Made by a program: the position numbers and the translations under genes. Positions 24,941-30,730 of a stretch of DNA of 30,730 nt are shown here, piece by piece. The DNA is from CAVOBC01 sp963693635 (GTDB lineage: Bacteria; Pseudomonadota; Gammaproteobacteria; Pseudomonadales; Azotimanducaceae): the NCBI GenBank assembly GCA_963693635.1, contig CAVOBC010000010.1:1-30730 (forward strand), given 5' to 3'. Under the pieces are notes generated by a model. That model had not been told where the DNA came from. It was given only the letters and a program-made list of their open reading frames with translations, and searched no databases. Position 1 is the first letter of the stretch. Each line of letters begins with the position of its first letter.

Positions 24941-25935
24941 CCTCCGGGAATCGTCCTGGCCGGAGGTCTGGCGCGTGCACATTGCCGGGTCGAATCCGCT
25001 TGAGCATCTCCATGGTTGTTGCGACGGCGTTCGCCCTTGCCTTTGCGCCCTGCGCTATGCCAGAACCGGCGCGTCCGCACGACGCCCACGCTGACTGGTA
25101 CAAAATTGAGATCATCGTCTTTGAGAACACGTCTGTACCGGAGTCCGGCGAGCACTTTGAAGCTGCCCAGCCCCACTACCCGGCGAATGTCCTTAGCGTA
25201 CTTCCCGAATCAGACGATTTGATTTCGCCCATGTCTCGCGAGCAAGCCAAGGAGGTCATCGGCATTATCGAGACGGTGGATGCACCCGACGCACCGGAGG
25301 CATCACGCGAGAGTTTCGTTTTCGAATCCAGAAGCCGGTTTCAACCGGGCCCTGACGACACGGCCGAAGCGCAAGACCTGCCTGCTGCACCAGACGCGTG
25401 GGATGCGGAAGCAACGGACATCATCCTCGCTCGTCGTGTCGAAGCCTTCCGCGAGCTACCCGCTTCCGCCCGTCATCTCGCCGCTGAAGCACAGCGCATC
25501 CGCCGGTCGTCGCGGTACCGTCTACTTCTCCACACCGCATGGGCACAACCCCTGCCTGAGGGCGCCGAAGCCCTCCCGGTTCTCATTCACACGCCCAGCA
25601 AGTTCCTGCACGCCAGCCCACTCGAGGGCGTCGTCAGCGTCAGCCGAACCCGCTACCTGCATCTCAGTACAGACCTCTGGCTTAACGAACTTCCCGAGGC
25701 AGAGTCGGTGTCGGGACCGTCGGTGTTGGGACAAGAGAGCGACCTTTCCAAAACATACCCCACTCTGCCGATCAGCGAGTCTCTTCCCGCGTGGCATCAG
25801 CCCCCGCGACACCGGCTGACCCAGTCGCGGCGAATGCGCAGCGGCACTCTGCACTTCGTGGATCACCCCAACTTTGGCCTACTCGTCCAGATCGACCGGT
25901 ACACGCCCCAGCTCGCTGACGAAGTGCCGGAGTAG
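24937..25935 (+). CDS. CsiV-family periplasmic protein
   Basis: This protein of about 332 residues starts at GTG 24937, overlapping the mfd stop. A basic N-terminus is followed by a hydrophobic export signal (about 20-42, LSISMVVATAFALAFAPC). The mature part opens with WYKIEIIVFEN, the hallmark of the CsiV family, and the C-terminus has the matching half (RRMRSGTLHFVDHPNFGLLVQIDRY, shown here only as the family block). The middle is Ala/Pro/Glu-rich. CsiV in Vibrio is linked to cell-wall D-amino-acid sensitivity and interacts with LpoA. Whether that holds here is inference. Its 3' end overlaps the convergent phosphorylase gene by 57 bp. Confidence 0.83.
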   Translation: MTSGNRPGRRSGACTLPGRIRLSISMVVATAFALAFAPCAMPEPARPHDAHADWYKIEIIVFENTSVPESGEHFEAAQPHYPANVLSVLPESDDLISPMSREQAKEVIGIIETVDAPDAPEASRESFVFESRSRFQPGPDDTAEAQDLPAAPDAWDAEATDIILARRVEAFRELPASARHLAAEAQRIRRSSRYRLLLHTAWAQPLPEGAEALPVLIHTPSKFLHASPLEGVVSVSRTRYLHLSTDLWLNELPEAESVSGPSVLGQESDLSKTYPTLPISESLPAWHQPPRHRLTQSRRMRSGTLHFVDHPNFGLLVQIDRYTPQLADEVPE

Positions 25936-26625
25936 CCGGCGCACATCAACCATACCCGTCTCAAGCGCGGTCCCGATGGAGGCCATGTCAATCGCCTCGC
26001 CATCAATCCCCGGTGCCTTGTTAACGACGACTGAGACGCCCGCATACCGCAGGCCAGCTTCACGCGCGAGAGCCGCTTCCGGCATCCCGGTCATGCCAAC
26101 AATGGAACAGCCATCGCGAGCCAGCCGCTCAATCTCCGCGGCAGTTTCAAGTCTGGGACCCTGGGTGCAGCCATACACACCGTTATCCGCCCTGTCGACG
26201 CCAGCCGCCGCCAGCGTCGCAAGGATCAGGTCTCGCAATGACTGATCGTACGGAAAGGTGAAATCAATATGCCGAATATGATCGGAATGAAACGTATGCT
26301 CGCGCCCCCAGGTGTAGTCGATGATCTGATGCGGGACGACGATGCTGCCGAGCTGAAGCGCTGGGTCGATGCCTCCGACCGCCGTCACGGCGATGACATC
26401 CTGACAACCAAGGGACTTCAATGCCTGTACATTCGCCCGATAATTGACCCGGTGAGGTGGCAATTTTGGCGGCAGCCCATGCCGAGGCATGAACACGATC
26501 CGCTGCCCAAACAGCTGGCCCTCTACCACGTCGGCAGCCCCGTACTCGGTTGCGACTCGCCGGGTGCTGGTTCCTTCAAGATCCGGCAGCGTGGCAAGGC
26601 CGGTGCCACCTATGATTGCAAGCAT
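25879..26625 (-). CDS. S-methyl-5'-thioinosine phosphorylase (PNP/MTAP family)
   Basis: This 248-residue cytosolic enzyme is predicted to split methylthioinosine with phosphate into hypoxanthine and methylthioribose 1-phosphate. The N-terminal AIIGGTGLA is the phosphate loop. PRHGLPPKLPPHRVNYRAN is the PNP/MTAP type II signature, and VTAVGGIDPAL and MTGMPEAALARE line the nucleoside site. The inosine-type assignment rests on its similarity, recalled from memory, to the P. aeruginosa MTI phosphorylase PA3004 and on the conserved position after mfd and csiV. Plain methylthioadenosine phosphorylase is the alternative. A strong GGAGGA lies 7 nt before ATG 26625. The presence of hpt three genes upstream on the same strand fits a hypoxanthine product. 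Confidence 0.88.
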   Translation of the reverse strand: MLAIIGGTGLATLPDLEGTSTRRVATEYGAADVVEGQLFGQRIVFMPRHGLPPKLPPHRVNYRANVQALKSLGCQDVIAVTAVGGIDPALQLGSIVVPHQIIDYTWGREHTFHSDHIRHIDFTFPYDQSLRDLILATLAAAGVDRADNGVYGCTQGPRLETAAEIERLARDGCSIVGMTGMPEAALAREAGLRYAGVSVVVNKAPGIDGEAIDMASIGTALETGMVDVRRLLRHFVSELGRVPVDLDE

Positions 26626-26655
26626 GCTGTCCTCCGGACTGAAACGTCGAGCCAG

Positions 26656-27414
26656 CTATGCGTCCGCGGCTTCCTCGGCCTCCTCGGCCTCCGCCCCGGT
26701 CTTGCCTGCGATTCGATCGACCATTCTCGCCATGCAGCCAAGCGACATGAGGTGGCAGTAGACCCAGGCGAGTTCACCGGACTTGAAAAATTCGAGCGCT
26801 TTGTCGTCTGAGATCTGCAGCAGTTTCTTTTCGTCAACAGCGAGCAGACCGGTCAGGGAAAACTGATTGCCATCGACGAGGTCAACCCGTGCGTTCAATT
26901 GCATAAGCAGGTCGTTGTCCTGCAGGCGTTTGACGAAGGTCTCGGTGCGCACGTATTGACGCTGGTATGCCTCAAGAAAGTCCATCGCTTGCTTGAGGAT
27001 CACGGTGGGCTCACCGTTGTCAAACAGCGCCTCACCCTCGTCATCGTTGAAACCCACGAAACCCTCGTCGACGCACACGACGCGTTGATCGTTGTCTGGC
27101 GTCTCGGCCAACACGAACGGATGACGCCTGACGAACGCCGGGATATACCGGCCATCCCACTCGCCTTCATCGCCAATGAAGAGGTTCTCCTCATTGCCTA
27201 GACCCAGTAACGCCACCGGCACCACACGATCACCCGCCTGCGCAAAGACAATTGGATATTCCTTAGCGGCTTCGGTGAATTCTACGCCCGCAAGAATCAC
27301 CGAGTTGGTCCCTGCTGCAAAACGGAAGTCCCGGTTGGTAGGTTTGATCTTGACGTCTTTGTGCTCAACCTTGTTGAGCGCTACCGGCTTATCGTAAAAC
27401 AGCAAATCGGCCAT
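26656..27414 (-). CDS. SapC family protein
   Basis: This 252-residue protein matches the SapC family: N-terminal LFYDKPVALNKVEHKDV, FAAGTNSVILAGVEF, FVRRHPFVLAETP (about 92-104) and a C-terminal helical segment ending in an Ala/Glu-rich tail (TGAEAEEAEEAADA). The name comes from Campylobacter surface-layer gene clusters, but the function of the family is unknown. In proteobacteria it usually sits beside TonB receptors, cupins or flavin-dependent halogenases. None is present here. No signal peptide is seen. It lies between the phosphorylase and hpt on the same strand. AAGGA upstream of ATG 27414 supports the start. Confidence 0.88.
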   Translation of the reverse strand: MADLLFYDKPVALNKVEHKDVKIKPTNRDFRFAAGTNSVILAGVEFTEAAKEYPIVFAQAGDRVVPVALLGLGNEENLFIGDEGEWDGRYIPAFVRRHPFVLAETPDNDQRVVCVDEGFVGFNDDEGEALFDNGEPTVILKQAMDFLEAYQRQYVRTETFVKRLQDNDLLMQLNARVDLVDGNQFSLTGLLAVDEKKLLQISDDKALEFFKSGELAWVYCHLMSLGCMARMVDRIAGKTGAEAEEAEEAADA

Positions 27415-27537
27415 GAACGACCCCGTCCTTTCTTTCTAATTGGAATAGTGTACCGACTCGCCGGGCGAAAGGAGACCCCTTCGCCCGTGAATCACGGATC
27501 AGCGCCGACCCCGGGCCGACGCTCCCATCAGTCGGGA

Positions 27538-27726
27538 TCAGTCTCCGGCAACCGAGGTGTCGCCTGTTCCGATCTCCGCCCGCGCCTCGACCATTTGCCG
27601 GTCGAACCAGCGATCGAAATCTACCTGGGACAAGGGCATCGTCAGAATGTTCTCAATGCTAAAGACATCCGTCTCGCCATCAGAGCCGTATCGGATCTCA
27701 TCATTCCCATTGTCAGTCGGGAACAA
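27538..27726 (-). CDS. Short unidentified ORF, possibly a gene remnant
   Basis: This 62-codon frame starts at TTG 27726, directly after an in-frame TAA. The product is acidic (DEIRYGSDGETDVFSIENIL, then WFDRQMVEAR) and looks more like protein than random translation, but there is no ribosome binding site and I recognise no family. It may be the 3' end of an eroded gene whose 5' part is no longer readable. Low confidence. Confidence 0.25.
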   Translation of the reverse strand: MFPTDNGNDEIRYGSDGETDVFSIENILTMPLSQVDFDRWFDRQMVEARAEIGTGDTSVAGD

Positions 27727-27750
27727 AGCTTAGCGACAGCAGTGGCGGAC

Positions 27751-27828
27751 GCGGGCTCAACCCGCGACAACACCATTGTCGCCGGGTCCCCGGTTTTTCG
27801 ATCGGAAAGACGATCGTTTCATCGATCG
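27751..27828. repeat. Cluster of consecutive inverted repeats, including three CGATCG at 12-bp spacing
   Basis: The elements in order are GCGGG-CTCAA-CCCGC (27751-27765), GCGACAA-CACCA-TTGTCGC (27764-27782), CCGGG-TC-CCCGG (27783-27794), and CGATCG at 27799, 27811 and 27823, with GAAA/TTTC pairing between them. The cluster lies 53-130 bp past the hpt stop codon on the transcribed side. It could fold into a multi-hairpin 3' end of the hpt mRNA. It has no clear U-tract. Confidence 0.6.
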
Positions 27829-27880
27829 CGCCCCAGGATCTATGCCCTCAACCAGGATGGCCAAATGTGCAGGTAAGTCT

Positions 27881-28402
27881 TCAGTCGAGCGCACGGACGT
27901 CGGGTAAAGCGCGCCAGCGACCGCTCAGGTCCATGCCGTAGCCGAACACAAACCGGTCGGGACACACCAGACCGACAAAATCCGGCGAGAATCCGGCGAC
28001 CCGGCGGGGGTTGGGTTTGTCCAGCAGGACAGCGGCGCGAACCGCCGTCGCGCCTTCCTGCCTGCAGAATTCAGAAATGGCCGCAAGCGTCCTGCCTTCG
28101 TCAAAAATGTCGTCGACCAGCAACACCTGCCGACCTGCAAGTGGGGTTTCAGGGACGACCCGCAGCACCAGATCGCCGCCCTCCTCGGCGTGATAGCGAG
28201 CCGCCCGCATATAGTCGAACTCAAGATCGAGCGTCAACTTGCGCATCAGGTCGGCTGCAAAGACGAGTCCGCCATTCATGATACAGACCAGCAACCAGGG
28301 ACCTTCGAGCGCCGCATTGATCTCCGTGGCAACATCGGTGACCGCCTCCGCCAGCGCTTCCGGTGAGAACACTCGTTCGCCGGGCGACTCAGGACTCGAC
28401 AT
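27881..28402 (-). CDS. hpt: Hypoxanthine-guanine phosphoribosyltransferase
   Basis: This 173-residue cytosolic enzyme converts hypoxanthine or guanine plus PRPP to IMP or GMP. The PRPP-binding loop is VLLVDDIFDEGRTL, the flexible-loop region is around MRAARYHAEEGGD, and the metal/base contact is in CIMNGGLVFAADL. The frame is open to 28435, but ATG 28402 fits the family N-terminus. That start lies 14 bp before the end of the upstream mscS gene, so translation is probably coupled. With the MTI phosphorylase nearby it makes a short salvage route from methylthioinosine to IMP. Nothing abnormal in the active site. Confidence 0.93.
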   Translation of the reverse strand: MSSPESPGERVFSPEALAEAVTDVATEINAALEGPWLLVCIMNGGLVFAADLMRKLTLDLEFDYMRAARYHAEEGGDLVLRVVPETPLAGRQVLLVDDIFDEGRTLAAISEFCRQEGATAVRAAVLLDKPNPRRVAGFSPDFVGLVCPDRFVFGYGMDLSGRWRALPDVRALD

Positions 28403-29453
28403 GGGCAAATCGCAGGGTGGACGTGGGGAACGCAACTTCAGCGCCGTGTGCGTCGATGATGTCGAGCACCTTCAACAGCACATCCTGTTTGACGTTGTGA
28501 AACTCGATCCACTCACTGGTACGGGTAAACGTATAGATGAAAAAGTCAAGCGAGGATGGTGCGAATGCATCGAAGTTGACGATTAGCGTCCGGCGGTCAT
28601 CGATCTCAGCGTGATCGAGCAGCATTTGCCGAACGTCGTCAACGATCGGTCGGACCTTCGTTGCATCGTCGTAACGCAGTCCGATCGTCTCAAAAATACG
28701 TCGGTTCCACATCCGCTGCGGATTCTCCACAGCGATGCTCGCAAAAACCGAGTTCGGCACGTACAGCGGGCGCTGGTCAAACGTTCGAATCATCGTGAGC
28801 CGCCATCCGATCGTCTCCACCGTCCCCTCGATGTTCCTGTCTGGTGATCTGATCCAGTCGCCCACCGAGAACGGTCGATCGAGATAGATCATCAGACCCC
28901 CGAAAAAGTTGGCAAGGAGGTCCCTCGCCGCAAAACCCACCGCTATTCCGCCGATGCCTCCAAACGCAAGGATGCCCCCCAGGCTCACACCGAGATTTTG
29001 CAGCAGGGTCAGCAAAGCAACGATCGACACCATGACACGTAGCAACTTGCCGATCGCATGCACCGTGGTCACGTCTGAGCCGCCGTGCACAAAGGCATCC
29101 TCGAGAGCCGCGATGAAGCGGAGCGAGAACAGCGTGACGACGAGGAGCAACATGAAAAAGCGCACCATCGAAATAGCGTCGCTGAGATCGGTGTGCGACT
29201 GAGCGGCGACAACATCTACAGCAATGCTGATACCCCCGAGCCACACGAGCAGCCTCATCGGCTTGCGTACTGCCTTCAGGAAAGCGTCGTCCCAGACCGT
29301 CAGCGTGCGTGCTGCCCTGACCTCAAGATTGTCGAACACCCGGCGAAAGACGTAACTCGTCACTGCGGTCCCGGCAATAACGCACGCGACCATCCAGGTC
29401 GCCGGGCCCGTCAGCCAATCTGAAGCAGTCGCCAGCCACGCAGTCAGATCCAT
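28389..29453 (-). CDS. MscS-family mechanosensitive channel
   Basis: This 354-residue inner-membrane protein has about four to five helices. Four lie roughly at 20-38, 68-86, 95-118 and 135-155. The pore-lining, Gly/Ala-rich TM3 follows (GGILAFGGIGGIAVGFAARD, about 160-179), leading into FFGGLMIYLDRPFSVGDWI, the strongest MscS signature. The C-terminal beta and alpha/beta vestibule domains follow (VPNSVFASIAVEN). The size and the extra N-terminal helices resemble YnaI-type members rather than the 286-residue MscS. It should release solutes on hypo-osmotic shock. ATG 29453. The end overlaps the hpt start. Confidence 0.93.
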   Translation of the reverse strand: MDLTAWLATASDWLTGPATWMVACVIAGTAVTSYVFRRVFDNLEVRAARTLTVWDDAFLKAVRKPMRLLVWLGGISIAVDVVAAQSHTDLSDAISMVRFFMLLLVVTLFSLRFIAALEDAFVHGGSDVTTVHAIGKLLRVMVSIVALLTLLQNLGVSLGGILAFGGIGGIAVGFAARDLLANFFGGLMIYLDRPFSVGDWIRSPDRNIEGTVETIGWRLTMIRTFDQRPLYVPNSVFASIAVENPQRMWNRRIFETIGLRYDDATKVRPIVDDVRQMLLDHAEIDDRRTLIVNFDAFAPSSLDFFIYTFTRTSEWIEFHNVKQDVLLKVLDIIDAHGAEVAFPTSTLRFAHVES

Positions 29454-29608
29454 AGAAAACCCTGAGACCTAGAACGGCCAACACTTTACCACCACGGTCC
29501 GGAATCTTCCCTCCCACGCCCACCCACAACTCCGTGAACTCGCGTAAGCGTGCCGACATCGTTGGCCGCCGCACTGATTCGCACCTCTTCAGCCAGCGCG
29601 ACAAGAAG

Positions 29609-29624
29609 CTGTACATATTTCCAG
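29609..29624. promoter_or_regulatory. Degenerate second SOS box
   Basis: CTGT - ACATATTT - CCAG matches the CTGT-N8-ACAG LexA operator at seven of eight fixed positions and lies 19 bp upstream of the perfect box. Paired operators are usual before lexA in gammaproteobacteria. Binding is inferred. Confidence 0.6.
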
Positions 29625-29627
29625 TAA

Positions 29628-29643
29628 CTGTATAAATTAACAG
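29628..29643. promoter_or_regulatory. SOS box (LexA operator) upstream of lexA
   Basis: CTGT - ATAAATTA - ACAG is a perfect match to the E. coli-type LexA consensus CTGT-N8-ACAG with an AT-rich core, located between mscS and lexA. The TATAAAT inside it may be the lexA -10 element, so LexA would block its own promoter. The matching -35 is weak. Confidence 0.9.
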
Positions 29644-29803
29644 TCATTCGGGGTCAGGTCACGAAAGTGAAGCCCCTTCGCAGGCACCGCTCCCATTGAC
29701 AAGCGGACCGTGTGGACTGCACGGATGATTTCACATTGTCATTTCAAGGTTGTCATTTTCAGATCGGTATTTTCACATTGGAATTGAGGAAGCAGAGAAG
29801 ACC

Positions 29804-30409
29804 ATGAACAAGCTGACAAACAGACAGAGTGAAGTTCTGCAGGTAATCAAGCGTCACATCGAATCGACAGGTTATCCGCCGACTCGTGCCGACATCGCGC
29901 TGGAGTTGGGTTTCAAGAGCGCAAACGCGTCGGAAGAGCACCTGAAAGCACTCGCACGCAAAGGCGCCATTGAGATAATTCCGGGCACCTCACGTGGCAT
30001 CAAGCTCCCAGACTCGCCCGGCGTGCCTGTTGTCGGTCGCGTCGCGGCCGGTAACCCCATCCTGGCGACCGAGCACATCGAAGATTATTGCGAAATCGCA
30101 CCGGGTTTCTTTAGTCCCACCGCCGACTTTTTGCTCACGGTTAAAGGCGACAGCATGATCGAATGCGGGATTCTGGACGGCGACCTGCTCGCGGTTCATC
30201 GAACTCAAGAAGTCAACAACGGTGACATCGTCGTCGCTCGCATCGACGATGAGGTCACAGTCAAGCGGTTGAAGAAACAGCGCAGCAAGTATCAGATAAC
30301 TCTGCTCCCGGAAAACCGTGACTTCGCACCCATCGATGTCGATCTTCGGCGTCAGGAATTCGCCATCGAGGGGCTTGGCGTCGGCGTACTGCGACGCCAT
30401 CAATTCTGA
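29804..30409 (+). CDS. lexA: SOS repressor LexA
   Basis: LexA represses DNA-damage genes and cleaves itself when RecA filaments form. The protein from ATG 29804 (AGAGAAG about 5 nt upstream) has 201 residues, equal to the family norm. An 18-residue extension to 29750 is possible but not family-like. The winged helix at 1-65 includes the recognition helix around SANASEEHLKALARKG. The cleavage site is A82-G83 in VGRVAAGNP, and the catalytic dyad is S117 (GDSM) and K154 (EVTVKRLKK). All elements for self-cleavage are intact. No sulA-like or other SOS gene follows in the window. Confidence 0.97.
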   Translation: MNKLTNRQSEVLQVIKRHIESTGYPPTRADIALELGFKSANASEEHLKALARKGAIEIIPGTSRGIKLPDSPGVPVVGRVAAGNPILATEHIEDYCEIAPGFFSPTADFLLTVKGDSMIECGILDGDLLAVHRTQEVNNGDIVVARIDDEVTVKRLKKQRSKYQITLLPENRDFAPIDVDLRRQEFAIEGLGVGVLRRHQF

Positions 30410-30502
30410 CGGGTTGCACCCATTAGCAGCATCTCCCGGTGCCGGATTACCGCGCTGTCGCGTAGGGAACTCACAGCAGCATATTTGCTTTAGTTCCACG
30501 AA

Positions 30503-30523
30503 AGGCCGCTGAAAAAGCGGCCT
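30503..30523. terminator. Perfect 8-bp stem-loop, possible lexA terminator
   Basis: AGGCCGCT - GAAAA - AGCGGCCT is a strong GC-rich hairpin 94 bp after the lexA stop. No T-run follows on the plus strand, so termination is uncertain. It could be a REP-like or insertion sequence end element. Confidence 0.5.
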
Positions 30524-30635
30524 GCTAATCGGATACATGGATTTCACGTTCGCTGCGCGAGCCGTGAATAGCATCCGACGTAAATCGCCGTTGTTAAGTC
30601 GTTGATTTGTCACGAGCGGGCTGAGGCCCACGACA

Positions 30636-30665
30636 CTGAAAAAGTGCAGGAAAGAACTTTTTCAG
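30636..30665. repeat. Perfect 10-bp inverted repeat
   Basis: CTGAAAAAGT and ACTTTTTCAG flank a 10-base loop. The sequence is followed by CTACCTGTTAG, which resembles the CGGCCTGCTAAT following the hairpin at 30503-30523. The two elements may be related copies or the edge of a mobile element continuing beyond the window. Confidence 0.6.
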
Positions 30666-30730
30666 CTACCTGTTAGATGACAGCCGCGTTTAAGTAGAGC
30701 CGCGTTGTTGGCCCAGGCTCGTCAACGGAT

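Larger units (their letters stand above)
27415..27880. other. Long gap between hpt and sapC-like gene
   Basis: These 466 bp contain a short minus-strand ORF of unclear status (27538-27726) and a dense cluster of small inverted repeats (27751-27828), both listed separately. The remainder upstream of the SapC gene presumably carries its promoter, but I could not identify one. Confidence 0.5.
29454..29803. other. Divergent intergenic region between mscS and lexA
   Basis: These 350 bp carry the lexA operator(s), listed separately, and an unusually long leader (160 bp) between operator and lexA ATG. The leader has a T/A-rich part with two copies of TTTCACATTG (29730-29739 and 29771-29780) and two of TTGTCATTT. 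I see no ORF that looks like a gene. Confidence 0.55.
30410..30730. other. Non-coding end of window downstream of lexA
   Basis: These 321 bp contain two hairpins listed separately and no ORF resembling a gene. The sequence around the hairpins recalls the outer ends of some insertion sequences, but no transposase or target duplication is visible in the window. Confidence 0.45.

Noticed and set aside
23837..24982. 381-codon open frame antisense to mfd
   Set aside because: It lies entirely opposite the conserved C-terminal part of mfd and its translation resembles no family; it arises from GC-rich codon bias.
27799..27828. CGATCG array as a cyanobacterial HIP1 element
   Set aside because: Only one of the copies extends toward the GCGATCGC octamer pattern and all other genes point to a gammaproteobacterium.

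Overview
The window looks like a chromosomal segment of a free-living, probably marine gammaproteobacterium with moderately high GC. The evidence is an E. coli-type LexA with a CTGT-N8-ACAG operator, an E. coli-like YbbA/YbbP/TesA cluster, TtcA, a BolA/IbaG-family protein, a CsiV-family protein and the traces of a Na+-NQR operon. From memory, the order nqr - long GAPDH - mfd - csiV - methylthioinosine phosphorylase - lexA matches the Pseudomonas aeruginosa neighbourhood (PA2994-2999 nqr, PA3001, PA3002 mfd, PA3003, PA3004, PA3007 lexA), so this part is an old, vertically inherited backbone. I saw no tRNA, rRNA, CRISPR array or intact mobile element.

Layout. 1-2.8 kb: the 3' end of a phosphorelay protein (REC + HPt), ttcA, and a secreted polysaccharide deacetylase. 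2.85-6.8 kb: an ABC exporter pair (YbbA ATPase, YbbP permease) divergent from the GDSL lysophospholipase tesA. 6.8-8.2 kb: a DUF45/YgjP-type metalloprotease, a BolA-family gene and a small unknown ORF. 8.2-13 kb: a signalling locus on the minus strand, consisting of a CHASE2 gene broken by an in-frame amber codon, a periplasmic FecR-domain protein, a terminator, and an intact CHASE2 adenylate cyclase. 13.4-17 kb: plus-strand genes yaaA, an AcoX-like NAD kinase homologue, a MORN/NTF2 periplasmic protein and a NUDT19-like Nudix hydrolase. 17-20.1 kb: an nqrA'-'nqrF deletion scar, then the long GAPDH. 20.4-25.9 kb: a membrane-anchored retropepsin-like protease, mfd and csiV. 25.9-29.5 kb: a minus-strand purine-salvage cluster (MTI phosphorylase, SapC-family protein, hypoxanthine phosphoribosyltransferase, MscS channel). 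29.6-30.7 kb: lexA with its SOS operator, then a hairpin-rich non-coding end.

The strongest unexpected observation is at 17.05-18.24 kb. What would be called a complete NqrF has a nonsensical N-terminus. That stretch, read in other frames, is the start of NqrA (about 46 codons with one extra base), joined directly to NqrF at its ferredoxin domain. The rest of nqrA, all of nqrB-E and the NqrF membrane anchor are gone. The NqrF remnant also carries changes in NADH-binding motifs. The organism has therefore lost Na+-NQR at this locus by one internal deletion. A second broken gene (CHASE2 with amber TAG and a truncated FHA-like tail) shows that gene decay is going on elsewhere in the same region.

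Working links: the MTI phosphorylase releases hypoxanthine and Hpt converts it to IMP. YbbA/YbbP/TesA form the usual envelope-lipid neighbourhood. The CHASE2 and FecR proteins probably feed an extracytoplasmic signal to cAMP synthesis.
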